DNA from: Rhyzopertha dominica
Taxonomy: Eukaryota; Arthropoda; Insecta; Coleoptera; Bostrichidae
Length of the DNA stretch: 64,000 bases
Direction of reading: 5' to 3'
NCBI GenBank assembly: GCA_025024175.1
Contig: QCXZ01000064.1
Coordinates: forward strand, 44,227,325 to 44,291,324
Position 1 is the first letter of the stretch, and every line of letters starts with the position of its first letter. Shown here in pieces: positions 19,401-30,395 of this stretch. The translations under genes and the position numbers were made by a program. The notes under the pieces were generated by a model. It did not search any database, was not told the DNA's origin, and saw only the letters and a list, made by a program, of their open reading frames with translations.

Positions 19401-22400
19401 CATGGCGAGGATAACGTTAAGTTAGCACTCCCCGAAATGATGAGCTTATAACTACTCAAGTAAGGTGGAGCTAGCTTTCTCTTTAGTAGAGCTAGCTGGA
19501 GCTAGCTTTGGGCAGGNTGGAGCTAGGTTTTGAAACAGATTTAAAGCCATGGCGAGGATAACGTTAAGTTAGAACTCCCCGAAATAATGAGCTTATAACT
19601 ACTCAAGTAAGGTGGAGCTAGCTTTCCCTTTAGTGGAGCTAGCTGGAGCTATCTCTGGGCAAGGTGGAGCTAGGTTTTGAAACAGATTTGAGGTCATGGC
19701 GGAGATAACGTTAAGTTAGCACTCCCCCAAATGATGAGCTTATAACTGCTCAAGTAAGGTGGAGCTAGCTTTCTCTTTAGTGGAGCTAGCTGGAGCTAGC
19801 TCTGGGCAAGCTGGAGCTAGGTTTTGAAACAGATTTGAGGCCATGGCGAGGATAACGTTAAGTTAGCACCCCCCGCAAATATGAGCTTATAACTACTCAA
19901 GTAAGGTGGAGCTAGCTTTCTCTTTAGTGGGGCTAGTTGGAGCTAGCTCTGGGCAAGCTGGAGCTACCTCTGGGGAAGCTGGAGCTAGGTTTTGAAACAG
20001 ATTTGGGGCCATGGTGAGGATAACGTTAAGTTAGCACTCCCCGAAATGATGAGCATATATCTATTCAATTAACTTGGAGCTAGCTTTTTCTTTTTGTCTT
20101 TAGTGGAACTAGCTGGAGCTAGCTCTGGGCAAACTGGAGCTAGGTTTTGAATCAGATTTGAGGCCATGGCGATGATAACGTTAAGTTAGCACTCCCCGAA
20201 ATGATGAGCTCATAACTACTCAAGTAAGGTGGAGCTAGCGTTCTCTTTAGTGGAGCTAGCTGGAGCTAGCTCTGGGCAAGCTGGAGCTAGGTTTTGAAAC
20301 AGATTTGAGGCCATAGCGAGGATAATGTTAAGCTAGCACTCCCCGAAATGATGAGCTTTATAACTACTCAAGTAAGGTGGAGCTAGCTTTCTCTTTAGTG
20401 GAGCTAGCTGGAGCTAGCTCTGGGCAAGCTGGAGCTAGGTTTTGAAACAGATTTGAGGCCATGGCGAGGATAGTGTTAAGTTAGCACTCCCTGAAATGAT
20501 GAGCTTATAACTACTCAAGTAAGGTGGAGCTAACTGGAGCTAGCTCTGGGCAAGCTGGAGCTAGGTTTNGAAACAGATNTGAGGNCATGGCGAGGATAGC
20601 GTTAAGTTAGCACCCCCCGCAATGATGAGCTTATAACTACTCAAGTAAGGTGGACCTAGCTTTCTCTTTAGTGGAGCTAGCCGGAGCTAGCTCTGGGCAA
20701 GCTGGAGCTAGCTCTGGACAAGCTGAAGCTAGGTTTTGAAACAGATTTGAAGTCATGGCGAGGATAACGTTGAGTTAGCACTCCCCGAAATGATGAGCTT
20801 ATAACTACTCAAGTGAGGTGGAGCTAGCCTTCTCTTTAGTGGAGCTAGCTGGAGCTAGCTCTGGGCAAGCTGGAGCTAGGTTTTGAAACAGATTTGAGGC
20901 CATGGCGAGGATAACGTTAAGTTAGCACTCCCCGAAATGATGAGCTTATAACTACTCAAGTAAGGTGGAGCTAGCTTTCTCTTTAGTAGAGCTAACTGGA
21001 GCTAGCTCTGGGCAAGTTGGAGCTAGGTTTTGAAACAGATTTGAGGTCATGGCGGGGATAACGTTAAGTTAGAACTCCCCGAAATAATGAGCTTATAACT
21101 ACTCAAGTAAGGTGGAGCTAGCTTTCTCTTTAGTGGAGCTAGCTGGAGCTAGCTCTGGGCAAGGTGGAGCTAGGTTTTGAAACAGATTTGAGGTCATGGC
21201 GGGGATAACGTTAAGTTAGCACTCCCCCAAATGATGAGCTTATAACTGCTCAAGTAAGGTGGAGCTAGCTTTCTCTTTAGTGGAGCTAGCTGGAGCTAGC
21301 TCTGGGCAAGCTGGAGCTAGGTTTTGAAACAGATTTGAGGCCATGGCGAGGATAACGTTAAGTTAGCACCCCCAGCAAATATGAGCTTATAACTACTCAA
21401 GTAAGGTGGAGCTAGCTTTCTCTTTAGTGGAGCTAGTTGGAGCTAGCTCTGGGCAAGCTGGAGCTACCTCTGGGCAAGCTGGAGCTAGGTTTTGAAACAG
21501 ATTTGGGGCCATGGTGAGGATAACGTTAAGTTAGCACTCCCCGAAATGATGAGCTTATAACTATTCAATTAACTTGGAGCTAGCTTTTTCTTTTTCTCTT
21601 TAGTGGAGCTAGCTGGAGCTAGCTCTGGGCAAACTGGAGCTAGGTTTTGAATCAGATTTGAGGCCATGGCGATGATAACGTTAAGTTAGCACTCCCCGAA
21701 ATGATGAGCTCATAACTACTCAAGTAAGGTGGAGCTAGCGTTCTCTTTAGTGGAGCTAGCTGGAGCTAGCTCTGAACAAGCTAGAGCTAGGTTTTGAAAC
21801 AGATTTGAGGCCATGGCGAGGATAATGTTAAGTTAGCACTCCCCGAAATGATGAGCTTTATAACTACTCAAGTAAGGTGGAGCTAGCTTTCTCATTAGTG
21901 GAGCTAGCTGGAGCTAGCTCTGGGCAAGCTGGAGCTAGGTTTTGAAACAGATTTGAGGCCATGGCGAAGATAATGTTAAGTTAGCACTCCCTGAAATGAT
22001 GAGCTTATAACTACTCAAGTAAGGTGGAGCTAGCTGGAGCTAGCTCTGGGCAAGCTGGAACTAGGTTTTGAAACAGATTTGAGGCCATGGCGAGGATAGC
22101 GTTAAGTTAGCACCCCCCGCAATGATGAGCTTATAACTACTCAAGTAAGGTGGAGCTAGCTTTCTCTTTAGTGGAGCTAGCTGGAGCTAGCTCTGGGCAA
22201 GCTGGAGCTAGGTTTTGAAACACATTTGAGGCCACGGCGAGGATAACGTTAAGTTAGCACTCCCCGAAATGATGAGCTTATAACTACTCAAGTAAGGTGG
22301 AGCTAACTTTCTCTTTAGTGGGGCTAGCTGGAGCTACCTCTGGGCAAGCTGGAGCTATGTTTTGAAACAGATTTGAGGCCATGGCGGAGATAGCGTTAAG

Positions 22401-22848
22401 TTAGCACCCCCCCCCCAATGATGAGCTTATAACTACTCAAGTAAGGTGGAGCTAGCTTTGTCTTTAGTGGAGCTAGCTAGAGATAGCTCTGAGCAAGCTG
22501 GAGCTAGGTTTTGAAACAGATTTGAGGCCTTGGCTAGGATAACGTTAAGTTAGCACTCCCCGAAATGATGAGCTTATAACTACTCAAGTAAGGTGGAGCT
22601 AGCTCTCTCTTTAGTGGAGCTAGCTGGAGCTAGCTCTGGGCAAGGTGGAGCTAGGTTTTGAAACAGATTTGAGGCCATGGCGAAAATAACGTTAAGTTAG
22701 CACTCCCCGCAATGATGAGCTTATAACTACTCAAGTAAGGTGGAGCTAGCTTTTATAATAGTGGAGCTAGTTGGAGCTAGCTCAGGGCAATCTGGAGCAA
22801 TGTTTTCAAAAAAATTGCTGAACATGGCGGAGCTAACTTAACTTACCC
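16412..22848 (-). repeat. Right arm: inverted tandem units of the Foldback-like element
   Basis: The same unit appears as its reverse complement (GAGCTTATAACTACTCAAG, GGTGGAGCTAGC, GGTTTTGAAACAGATTTG, CATGGCGAGGATAACG) through to the right terminus, about 43 units. This arm is about 6.4 kb against 2.25 kb on the left. Most of the excess is explained by the higher-order duplication recorded separately. Scattered N calls (19517, 20569-20585) suggest assembly difficulty. Confidence 0.9.
16721..22145. repeat. 2,425-bp higher-order duplication within the right arm
   Basis: A rare unit variant reading TAAGGTGGACCTAGC occurs at 16721, 18221, 19146 and 20646, so the spacing is 1500, 925, 1500. A second marker, a unit with TTTTTGTCTTTAGTGG, recurs at exactly +2425 (17671 and 20096), with a close variant at +3925 (21596). 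The block order is therefore A(1500)-B(925)-A-B-partial A. Confidence 0.8.
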
Positions 22849-22857
22849 GCCGAGAAC

Positions 22858-23281
22858 CTTGTGTCGCAGAGATTCACTTGTAAGTCTTGACTCACTGGAC
22901 TTGTTATTGGCGGTGAAGTCGCTGGTATCTTGAGTGGAGGGAGCATTCTGTTTCCGTCGGTTGCAAATTTGCGGTTGTACAAATGTAACCGGCGAAAAGC
23001 TGACCTGATATGTAGTACAAACAGAAACAGGTTTCTTTATGAACGGAAAACATCGCGTAAAAGCATTTTATGTGAAAAGGATAGAATAAAAACAAAAAGA
23101 AATCGGGTTTTCATTACCTACACTATTTAATAAGATGTCAATGATAATAAAGTTATAGAAAGCAATTCATTGTGTGCTTTATTGAGGAACCTGCGGCTAA
23201 ATAAAAGAAGTTGAACTTAACTTACGAATTATATTAAGAAAGATCCCGCCTGTGCGTACTTTTCGTGTTTTTGTGTACACG
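22858..23281 (+). other. Possible LTR or leader sequence beside a gag fragment
   Basis: About 420 bp with AATAAA-type signals (near 23087 and 23140) just upstream of a gypsy-type gag start. This could be an old LTR or leader into which the Foldback-like element inserted. I could not define its ends. Confidence 0.3.
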
Positions 23282-23371
23282 ATGCCGGATGGCGTTGGAC
23301 CTTTCGATTTGCCTGGCAAGGATATTTCGTCCTATCTGACACGACTGGAACAATTTTTGCTCACGAAATAG
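23282..23371 (+). pseudogene. Gypsy gag N-terminal fragment
   Basis: A 29-codon frame, 'MPDGVGPFDLPGKDISSYL' and on, ends at an internal stop. It resembles the start of Gag in K02A2.6-type gypsy elements, which open with a short G.FD/N motif followed by a W/YL.RLE.F helix. No continuation was found before the mariner-type fragment, so it is a remnant. Confidence 0.45.
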
Positions 23372-23698
23372 ATTGTTGTTGAACCTATGGAGGCGGTAAG
23401 TACGGATGCGCCTGTGAAAGTACGGTACACAGCGTTATAGGAGAGATAGGATCAAAAATGAAGGGCATTGTTAATTAGTGCGATAGGTTGTATAGTTGCA
23501 AGCAACAACCTATGAGACTCATTGTACTCACAGCCGATTACCGCTCACAATGGTTTACTAGTATTACCTGAAGCTGTCGTAAATAACGGAAGGGTTCGGT
23601 ACGTTCCACTGTTTTGCAGCGGAGTGGACCGTATCCAAAAATTGTGTTTAGGCTTTTATAGAAATTTTTTTCCGTACACATAAATCAATGAGCAATGA

Positions 23699-23986
23699 AT
23701 GTGGACACACCATTCTACAATTACCCCCATATCATTGCATTTTAACCCCATTGAAATGATATGGGGGCAGTTGAAACAAAGAATTCGACGAGGCAACACC
23801 GGTGGAGAAGTTAGCAATGAAATGCTGCTAAAAATTAGACAGGAAGCTGAAATAACAAGTGTCGATGCATGGAGAAATTCAGTGCGGCATGTGCTGGACA
23901 TTGAAAATCGGTACAGAGCGAATCATATGCAAGAATTAATAAAAAAAGTTAACCGTGATTTTAGCAGTGAATGTGATAGTGAGTAA
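23699..23986 (+). pseudogene. C-terminal fragment of a Tc1/mariner-type DDE transposase
   Basis: The 95-codon frame contains 'FNPIEMIWGQLKQRIRR' followed by an alpha-helical tail ending 'RHVLDIENRYRANHMQELI'. The NPIE.IW motif holds the third catalytic acidic residue of the IS630/Tc1/mariner DDE_3 fold. Upstream catalytic aspartates are missing, so the copy is truncated. Confidence 0.7.
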
Positions 23987-24544
23987 TTTTTTAGTTAGTG
24001 ACTCTTGTAATGTGCTTATTAACAAACTGTAATGAACATAATCGATACCGTGTATAAATTTTAATGTGCACTATTGTAATTTTTTCTAACAAATGTAAAT
24101 AATTTTCTACTTACTGATTTGTATGTTTTTATATTAAATTTGTATAAATTCGTTATGACATGCAAAGGCTTTTATTTTATACATCGGAAAATTTAAACCC
24201 AATAAAGTATCACATAAAAATAGATCGCGGGTCGCGCCAGTTAGCATCAAGTCTGCATTAAATAAAATTTGTTATAAAAGCTGCTATGTTTTATTGATTG
24301 CTAAATTATGACAATTACAAATTTCAAAAATTTATAGTGGAAAAGTTAAAATTTTAGCCAACAAGATTGTTTTGAATACTGCCCATTTTTTGAAGCGTGC
24401 CACTAATCCCAATAGTTTAGGACAGCCGGCCATAAAGTTGTAAAAACCCTTATTTACAATACAATAGTTTACGACGGCCGACCATAAAGCTGTAAAACCC
24501 TCTGCATAAGTCAGTCTCATAGATCTTTACTTGATACTTTACAA
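23987..24544. other. AT-rich spacer with a short direct duplication
   Basis: No gene seen. A segment of about 30 bp containing GGCCATAAAG is repeated about 53 bp apart (near 24425 and 24478) with CGGCCGACCATAAAGC. Confidence 0.45.
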
Positions 24545-24557
24545 TAGCTTACAAAGT

Positions 24558-25121
24558 AATGAATAGTGGAGTTTTTTGGAAGTTATTAAATAATAATAAA
24601 ACACTTGTTTAATCCTACTTCCAAACTTTTATTTTTGGCAAAGCCAAATGCCAGCATTACAAAACGTAATGCAAATATTAGATTCAAAGAACATATGTAC
24701 CACGTAAACAATAGAAATGGAGAAAAATCTGCACTAGCTTTACATAATATTGAAACAGGTCACAAATTTAATATTGCCAACGTCAAGAACATAAAACCGT
24801 CAACACGCGTCAACTTGAACCCCTTAGAGGCTGTTTACATGAAACGCAACTCAAGCCATCTGCTAAATACGGATCTCACGCCCTTAAATAACCCACTTAT
24901 CGCAATAGTCAAGTCGAAAATATAATATAAACAAATTCTTTTCCCACACCACACTACTCTGTTACCTATCTATGTTTACAATATGTTTAAATGTCTTTAC
25001 TGTTTTAATTTAGTTATACTTGTTAAGCCACCGAAGAAGGCCGCTTGGCGGTTGAAATGCTGGCATTTGGCTTTGCCAAAAATAAAAGTTTGGAAGTAGG
25101 ATTAAACAAGTGTTTTATTAT
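24558..25121 (+). mobile_element. 5'-truncated Penelope-like retroelement insertion
   Basis: Bounded by a 13-bp direct repeat TAGCTTACAAAGT (24545-24557 and 25122-25134), as expected for the variable target duplications of Penelope-like elements. It encodes part of a GIY-YIG domain. Near its 3' end is a CCGAAGAAGGCCGCTTGGCG segment followed by GTTGAAA, similar to the terminal structured motif of this class. The terminal 68 bp are also present inverted at the left side (24591-24658 against 25056-25123), a layout known for Penelope-family copies. Confidence 0.7.
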
Positions 25122-25123
25122 TA
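24591..25123. repeat. Perfect 68-bp inverted repeat flanking the Penelope-like fragment
   Basis: 24591-24658 is the exact reverse complement of 25056-25123. The right copy is the natural 3' end; the left copy is the inverted one. Confidence 0.9.
24605..24925 (+). pseudogene. Penelope-type GIY-YIG endonuclease C-terminal fragment
   Basis: From about 24658 the frame reads 'RFKEHMYHV', 'SALALHNIETGHKF', 'LNPLEAVYMKR' and 'LNTDLTPLNNP'. These correspond to the R..EH, S.(L/V)A.H....GH and E(A/S)..I/M conserved stretches in the second half of the GIY-YIG domain. The first 17 codons come from the inverted terminal repeat and are not domain sequence. The RT is absent. Confidence 0.7.
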
Positions 25124-25329
25124 GCTTACAAAGTGTTAAAAGACACGTGTTGCCTAGATTCGCTGACCACAAAACCATACCACGAACTTGCAGCAGACAG
25201 TTTTATGCGCCAAGTCGAAACAAGAATTCCGACAGAGCAGTATTTTTACACAATGTAGGCACAGACGGAATCCGTTGCTAAATTTTCGCTTAAATTAGCG
25301 AAATCAGCAACAAAAAAATAATAAACAGC

Positions 25330-25950
25330 ACAAAAATCAGCTCAAAAACTCAGGAAATTCGACGGAGGAGAACAAACCGTTTGATAAACGTGCATATAGC
25401 AAGAATCAAGCAATTTTAGAGAATGCAGAGCTCTCAGGCGGAAGAGAATACACGTTGTGAAGGAACAATCTAACGGTGATCAAGATCAGCCTCCATCGCT
25501 CAGTCGCCTAGAATTGGGGTTAGTCAAGGTGGATACAAGAACCGAATACCAGGTACAATCGGGAAATCTGCGAAAACCTTATCCTAAGCGCATCATGAAA
25601 ACCATTAATGTGAAAAGGATTGTGCTTGACATTGAAAACAACCTTGATGCCAAACCAAGTGTTATCGGTGCTCCAGCATATCGCAAATATTTTTCTTCAC
25701 TTCCTTTAAATTTAAAACCTACCGTGGAACTGATTTGGAGAGAACCGATAAAAATGCTGCGACAATTGATGTGACTGTACGTGAAGATAGTCAAGGAGCT
25801 TCCTTCTTTGTTCTGGCTACCCTGGATGGAGCTCATCGTCGTGGATTGGAAAAGCGTGATTCCGCCTCTAATTCAAACATCGGTAGCAGATTATATCGCT
25901 TCCCCGTCGCAGCTTTTATAAACACATTTTTAGGAAGGCGCCAGCATTAA
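25330..25950 (+). pseudogene. Degenerate gypsy gag-pol fragment, aspartic protease region
   Basis: The frame at 25457-25774 gives 'MKTINVKRIVLDIENNLDA', then 'PAYRKYFSSLPLNLKPTVEL' and 'REPIKML'. These match the Ng..i.meiDtGa, Y...F..lpl.pt..L and EPI..lG stretches of K02A2.6-type gypsy proteases. The DTG motif is lost. A second frame (25735-25950) continues 'ATIDVTVRED' and on. Frame changes and the lost catalytic motif mark it as dead. It lies just upstream of an LTR. Confidence 0.45.
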
Positions 25951-25963
25951 TTCAGGGGTAAGA

Positions 25964-26214
25964 TGTGAATTTGCCCCTGAAAGAAGATGCGACTCCAGTC
26001 TTCAAAGTACCTTGACCGATCCATATTCCATTGCAGAAACAAATCAGGCCCATGGTCAAAAGTGGTTTCCTGGGGCAGTGTCGTCCGGGACCATGAAGAA
26101 CTTCTAACGCCATGAAAGTCCGGCCCGTATAAAAGCGGGGCCTGGTGCAAGCAAAACACAATAAAGCAATAATTTATTGGATTTTACAAGTGTTACTGTC
26201 TATTACGTTACACA
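25964..26214 (+). repeat. Putative 3' LTR of the degenerate gypsy element
   Basis: Starts TGTGAATT and ends TTACACA, so the ends are inverted TGTG/CACA. It holds a TATA box (TATAAAA, about 26128) and AATAAAG (about 26159), followed by a GT-rich end. No second copy was found in the window. Confidence 0.5.
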
Positions 26215-26444
26215 ATAATTATTAGTACTTACANATTACAAATATTAACATTTTACCTGCGGATTACCTTGTCTTTTAGCTGTTGCTTTTCTTTTTCTCT
26301 TCAATTTTTTTAAATCACACATATGACTTCTGCATCTTTCATCTTTGTTTCTACTAATCATGTTGCAAAATAGTCTGAAAACAATATCTACGAAGAAAGG
26401 CACACACTATCTTTATATATAAAATTCTAGCGGACGTGTATATG

Positions 26445-26830
26445 TTACCGAATTTCTCCTAAACAGCTGGACCGATTTGAATAATTTTTTTTGTATGCGT
26501 TTTGGTGGCGCCGTGTATGGTTTACATTCACAAATTAGCCCAGCAGATGGCGCTGCAGTTAGCATCTAGGTTATTTCCTCCTGAGCGGCTAGACCGATTT
26601 GAATGATTTTCGTTGTATGCGTTTGGGTGGCGCCATTGATTGTTTTAGATTCACAAATCAGCCCAGCAGATGGCGCTGCACTCGGTATCTAGGTTATTTC
26701 CTCCTAAAGGGCTGGACCGATTTGAATGATTTTTTTGTATGCGTTCGGGTGACACCCTGGATGGTTTAGATTCACAAATCAGCCCCCCGGCAGATGGCGC
26801 TGCGGTCGGTATCTAGGTTATTTATCTATA
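26445..26830 (+). repeat. Three tandem units of about 117 bp inside the Helitron-like element
   Basis: Units begin near TCTCCTAAACAGCTGGACCG and TTTCCTCCTGAGCGGCTAGA. Each ends GGTATCTAGGTTATT or a close variant. Confidence 0.75.
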
Positions 26831-26875
26831 CTGCAACTAAACGGCTGAATCTACTTGAATGAATTATTGTGTATG

Positions 26876-26920
26876 CATTCATTCATTCATTCATTCATTC
26901 ATTCATTCATTCATTCATTT
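26876..26920 (+). repeat. (ATTC)n microsatellite
   Basis: About ten uninterrupted ATTC units. Confidence 0.95.
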
Positions 26921-26975
26921 TGATATCCTAATCACTTGGAATATCATGCAGGGCAACGTCTACCAGGTCCGCTAG

Positions 26976-28679
26976 TAAGGAATATAAAATAATAATGCAT
27001 GAGTAATAAAATAAAGGAAATAATATATGCAGTAGGAAAATAAAAAGATTCCGTTTCATAATGGCTCTATTACGATACGCAATTTGTTTTACTTTACGTC
27101 ATAGCTTTACGCTGACATTCACTGCTGTCAACTGATTGAACGTCAGATTTGCAGAAGAATTTTCATCTCAGGCCAGCTCGCGATGCGTTTTTAAAACTTA
27201 TTTTAATGTAGTTTATCGCCTTTTTCTTGTTTTTAGCAGTAATTCTAAGATTCTTGTATTGTATTTCACAAAATCTTGCAAATATAGAATTGCCATCACC
27301 TCTCAGATGTCAAAAACAGCAGTTATGCGCTGTTGTCAGATGTTAAAAGTATTTTTCATATTTAAGAACTTAAAATTAGTAATGCGCAATATAATTTTTT
27401 GAAGTCGAACAAAAAGTTTTGATCGTAAATTTGTTAGTAACTGAACTTTCCTGGACTCTCCTTGTTTATAAGCCTTGTTGGCTACGCTCACCCGGCAACA
27501 AATTGCGACTAATTCAGGACAATTCCTGATTGCGTCCTTGTTACGAAAATACGTAATAACGTAAAACTGACATTTATGTAATCCGTGTATTCTCTATTAC
27601 AATTTAGCCAACAAAAATTATTTGACACGGACTAATAGACTCGTGCTAAATTTTTCAAATACTAATATACGTCGCAGGCTAGAATATTTTACATTACCAC
27701 TACTTGTTTGTTCGATGACAAAACTGTTCTTAGCATTAAAAAAATAATATTAAACTTATGCACCCATCTGACTTTTTATCAGAAATCCTTCCTCCATCCT
27801 ATAACGTACCTATTCTAACGCTAAACAATATAATATGTATCCCTTCCTAATTCGATAAGTATTTTATAGATAGCGCCTTACTTATAATAGGTAATAGCAC
27901 AATCTGTTCTAGCCACAAAATTTTTATTTTCAGTTTTAGTTACTATTGCAGGATGTGCCCGTTTTTCTGTAGCTTTAAATATTCAAAAATTCACTGTTAC
28001 AATTCAAGAATATCGTAACCAGAAACTAACACGTCTGTCGTTCAATTCCTGTTTATCTAACACTAAGCTTACGAGCCAGACGTCTGAAATGTCTAGTTTC
28101 AGTGTCCCAGTCCCAGATACTACAGGTTCGGAGCGTCAACAATTCCATCGATTGTAGCTGTCTAGCTCCGTATTCCCATCTTGCGATTGCTGTTGTATCG
28201 ACCGCGTCGTGGAGGCGTAGCATGACGTCACAGTGACGCCTTCTTGACGCTGATACCCCCCTCCACCGCTATGTCAAGAAGTTTATATGTAGACCATGAA
28301 CCGACTACGCTACGGGCATTACTATCTGTATCTGTTGTAGTGTCATAGTGGCATTCGTCATATCATCAAAAGCCTAGGCATATAATGACACGCCGATCTA
28401 CAGTGTACTTTGTACTGAAATATGATTGTGCTTTCTGTCGTTGCTTTTCATGACAAGCCAAATGATTTCATATAATGAAATACCTACTATAATGTCTACA
28501 TAATTCTCTTAGTTTAGAATCCAACAGGTTGTGTAAAGTAAAATGGCAGAAAAGAGTATTGCCAAATTGTCTGCAAAACATTTGAATAAGCGCCTATACA
28601 CTAAAGAGCAGAAACAAAACGATTTGAATTTTTTATTCTTACTTATAAGAACCAACGAAATCTAGTCACATGGCAACTT
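26976..28679. other. Unannotated intergenic DNA
   Basis: No gene recognised. The frame at 27136-27402 has no domain I know. A GC-richer stretch at about 28080-28330 stands out from the AT-rich background and could be a promoter or an old LTR, but I see no repeat partner. Confidence 0.4.
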
Positions 28680-30342
28680 CGAAAACAGAAAAATGTGATT
28701 CAAAATAATTTAATAAGAGACAAAAAGAAGTTTTATAACTATGTTGGAAAACTTCTAAACGCCTGTGCACCGGCCTTGATCCTGCAAGAACNTAATACAG
28801 GAAGACAAATCGAAGATTTGGACAGAATGACAGAGATGTTTGCAGATAATTTTGTAACTTTTTACGCTGCTGAAAACGTTTGTTTTATTCCAACAGTGCC
28901 AGTGGAACAATCCACAAGGTGCCCTAACACTATTGATGCAATTGAGTATACACCCGCAAAATAAATGCAGTTCTATTACTGAAACCTAGTGCAAGCTCTG
29001 AACGAGACAATGTTATACCCCATTTATTAATAGGCTGTGTGGATACAATTAGCAAAATTCTACCCAAACTGTTTAAAACATCTTTAAATAATGGAAAATT
29101 TCCAGCTATTAGGATGTAGATAGTAGTAATTCGAATTTTTAAAAAAGGAGATAGAACAAATCCATCTAATTATAGACCTGTTAGCATAACATCGGTATTA
29201 TGCAAAACTATGGAAAAAAAATATACTCAAGGACCTAACACAATTTCTATTATCAAACAATATTATATATACCTCGTTCCCACCATGGCTTGCTTCCACG
29301 CCGATCGATGGTTACAAATATGCTTAAAAATCTATAGATTCCTGGACCAAAGCTTGGGATTGGGTTTTCGATCGTGTACCACACCAACGTCTGTTGCAGA
29401 AACTTGAGCATTTTGGTATAAGAAACAACCTATTACACTGGATAAAGTTTTTTTGGTGGGCCGACATTTCCGGGTCAGAGTCCAGGACCACTTGTCATCA
29501 CGTCACGACGTTAGGAGTGGCGTACCACAAGGGTATTGGACTCTTTGCTTTACTTGATATACACCAGCAACATGCCAAGGGTAATAGTCATATATGAGCT
29601 CATTTGCTGATGATACAAAAATCTATGGAAACCCCATGACAAATGGTGATGAGTGGTGACAGACTGAATGGTAACATTGTATCCATAAAAGTGTACGGTC
29701 GTCCATATTGGCAGTCGGAATCCTGCGCGTCAGTATACCTTGAATGACACAGTGATAAGAAGGGTTGAAGAATAGCTGGACCTTGTAGTTTAAAATAACG
29801 GAAGATTTAAACTGGGAATCCCACATAAATAAAATAATATAGATAAAACATAAAATAAAAATGTAACTAGCTGGAGTATTTTACCAAACTGGCCCTCAAA
29901 AACCCATCGGCAAAACTACATTACAAATATACAAGATCTACGTGCGACCGTTTCTGGATTACTGTGCATGTGTGTGTGCATATTTCCAGGAAGATATATG
30001 TACAGAGCATCGAAAAAGTGCAGAGACGCTTTACAAAGCTGCCAGTAACTTTGATTAACCTAGCATACGAAAATCACCTTCCAGTTTTGCACTTGACTTC
30101 CGTCCAAGCACGCCATTTGCGTGTTGATCTTATCTAGTTGTACAAAATTAGCTCTGAATACTATGACTGTGACCTAAACATATTAATCTACAATAGAAAT
30201 GACCACTTACCGGGAAACTCAAAAAAGTTCAAAAGTGAAATATGCAATAGACTGCCACGCAGACTCTTTATCACTAACAGAGTAGTGCATATGTGAATGT
30301 ATATGCTAGTCTAAAAAGCAAAGCGTCATACTAGCTATTTAC

Positions 30343-30377
<35 letters not shown>

Positions 30378-30395
30378 TAATGATAATAATTTTAT
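28680..30395 (+). mobile_element. Degenerate CR1/jockey-like non-LTR retrotransposon
   Basis: RT motifs run in order on the + strand through several frames. They are 'IFKKGDRTNPSNYRPVSITS' near 29130-29200, 'FDRVPHQRLLQKLEHFGIRN' near 29360-29420 and 'SFADDTKIYGNP' near 29600. Then come a 'TEDLNWESHINKI' segment near 29800 and a 'YKIYVRPFLDYC' segment near 29935. The catalytic FADD is recognisable, but stops and frameshifts break the frame throughout. The copy ends in an (AAT)n tract, a typical LINE tail. Confidence 0.8.
30340..30395 (+). repeat. (AAT)n tract, probable LINE 3' tail
   Basis: Uninterrupted AAT units followed by variant units, immediately after the last LINE-derived sequence. 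Confidence 0.85.

Larger units (their letters stand above)
14163..22848. mobile_element. Foldback/Mutator-like element made of inverted arrays of tandem units
   Basis: The termini are inverted copies: left GGGTCCGTTAAGTTAGCTCC, right (reverse complement) GGGTAAGTTAAGTTAGCTCC. The match continues for about 90 bp through CGCCATGTT, a poly-T tract and TTGCCCTGAGC. Both sides carry the same perfect 9-mer GCCGAGAAC (14154-14162 and 22849-22857) in direct orientation, which is a target-site duplication. Everything between is tandem units of about 147 bp, in one orientation to about 16411 and in the opposite orientation from there on. Long terminal inverted repeats built of tandem subrepeats plus 9-bp duplications are the hallmarks of Foldback elements, which are allied to MULE/Mutator transposons. 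No transposase frame is present. Confidence 0.85.
26410..26975 (+). mobile_element. Helitron-like non-autonomous element
   Basis: Starts TCTTTATATATAAAATTC after an A and ends GTCCGCTAG before a T. That is the TC...CTRR structure with insertion between A and T known for Helitrons, and the end sequence resembles that of common insect Helitrons. There are no inverted repeats or target duplication. The interior holds about three tandem units of 117 bp, each with GACCGATTTGAAT and CAGATGGCGCTGC, and an (ATTC)n tract. Confidence 0.65.

Noticed and set aside
14163..22848. Regularly spaced repeats that might suggest a CRISPR array or a host satellite
   Set aside because: The units are contiguous, with no unique spacers, in a eukaryotic context. 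The inverted termini and 9-bp target duplication show a transposon.
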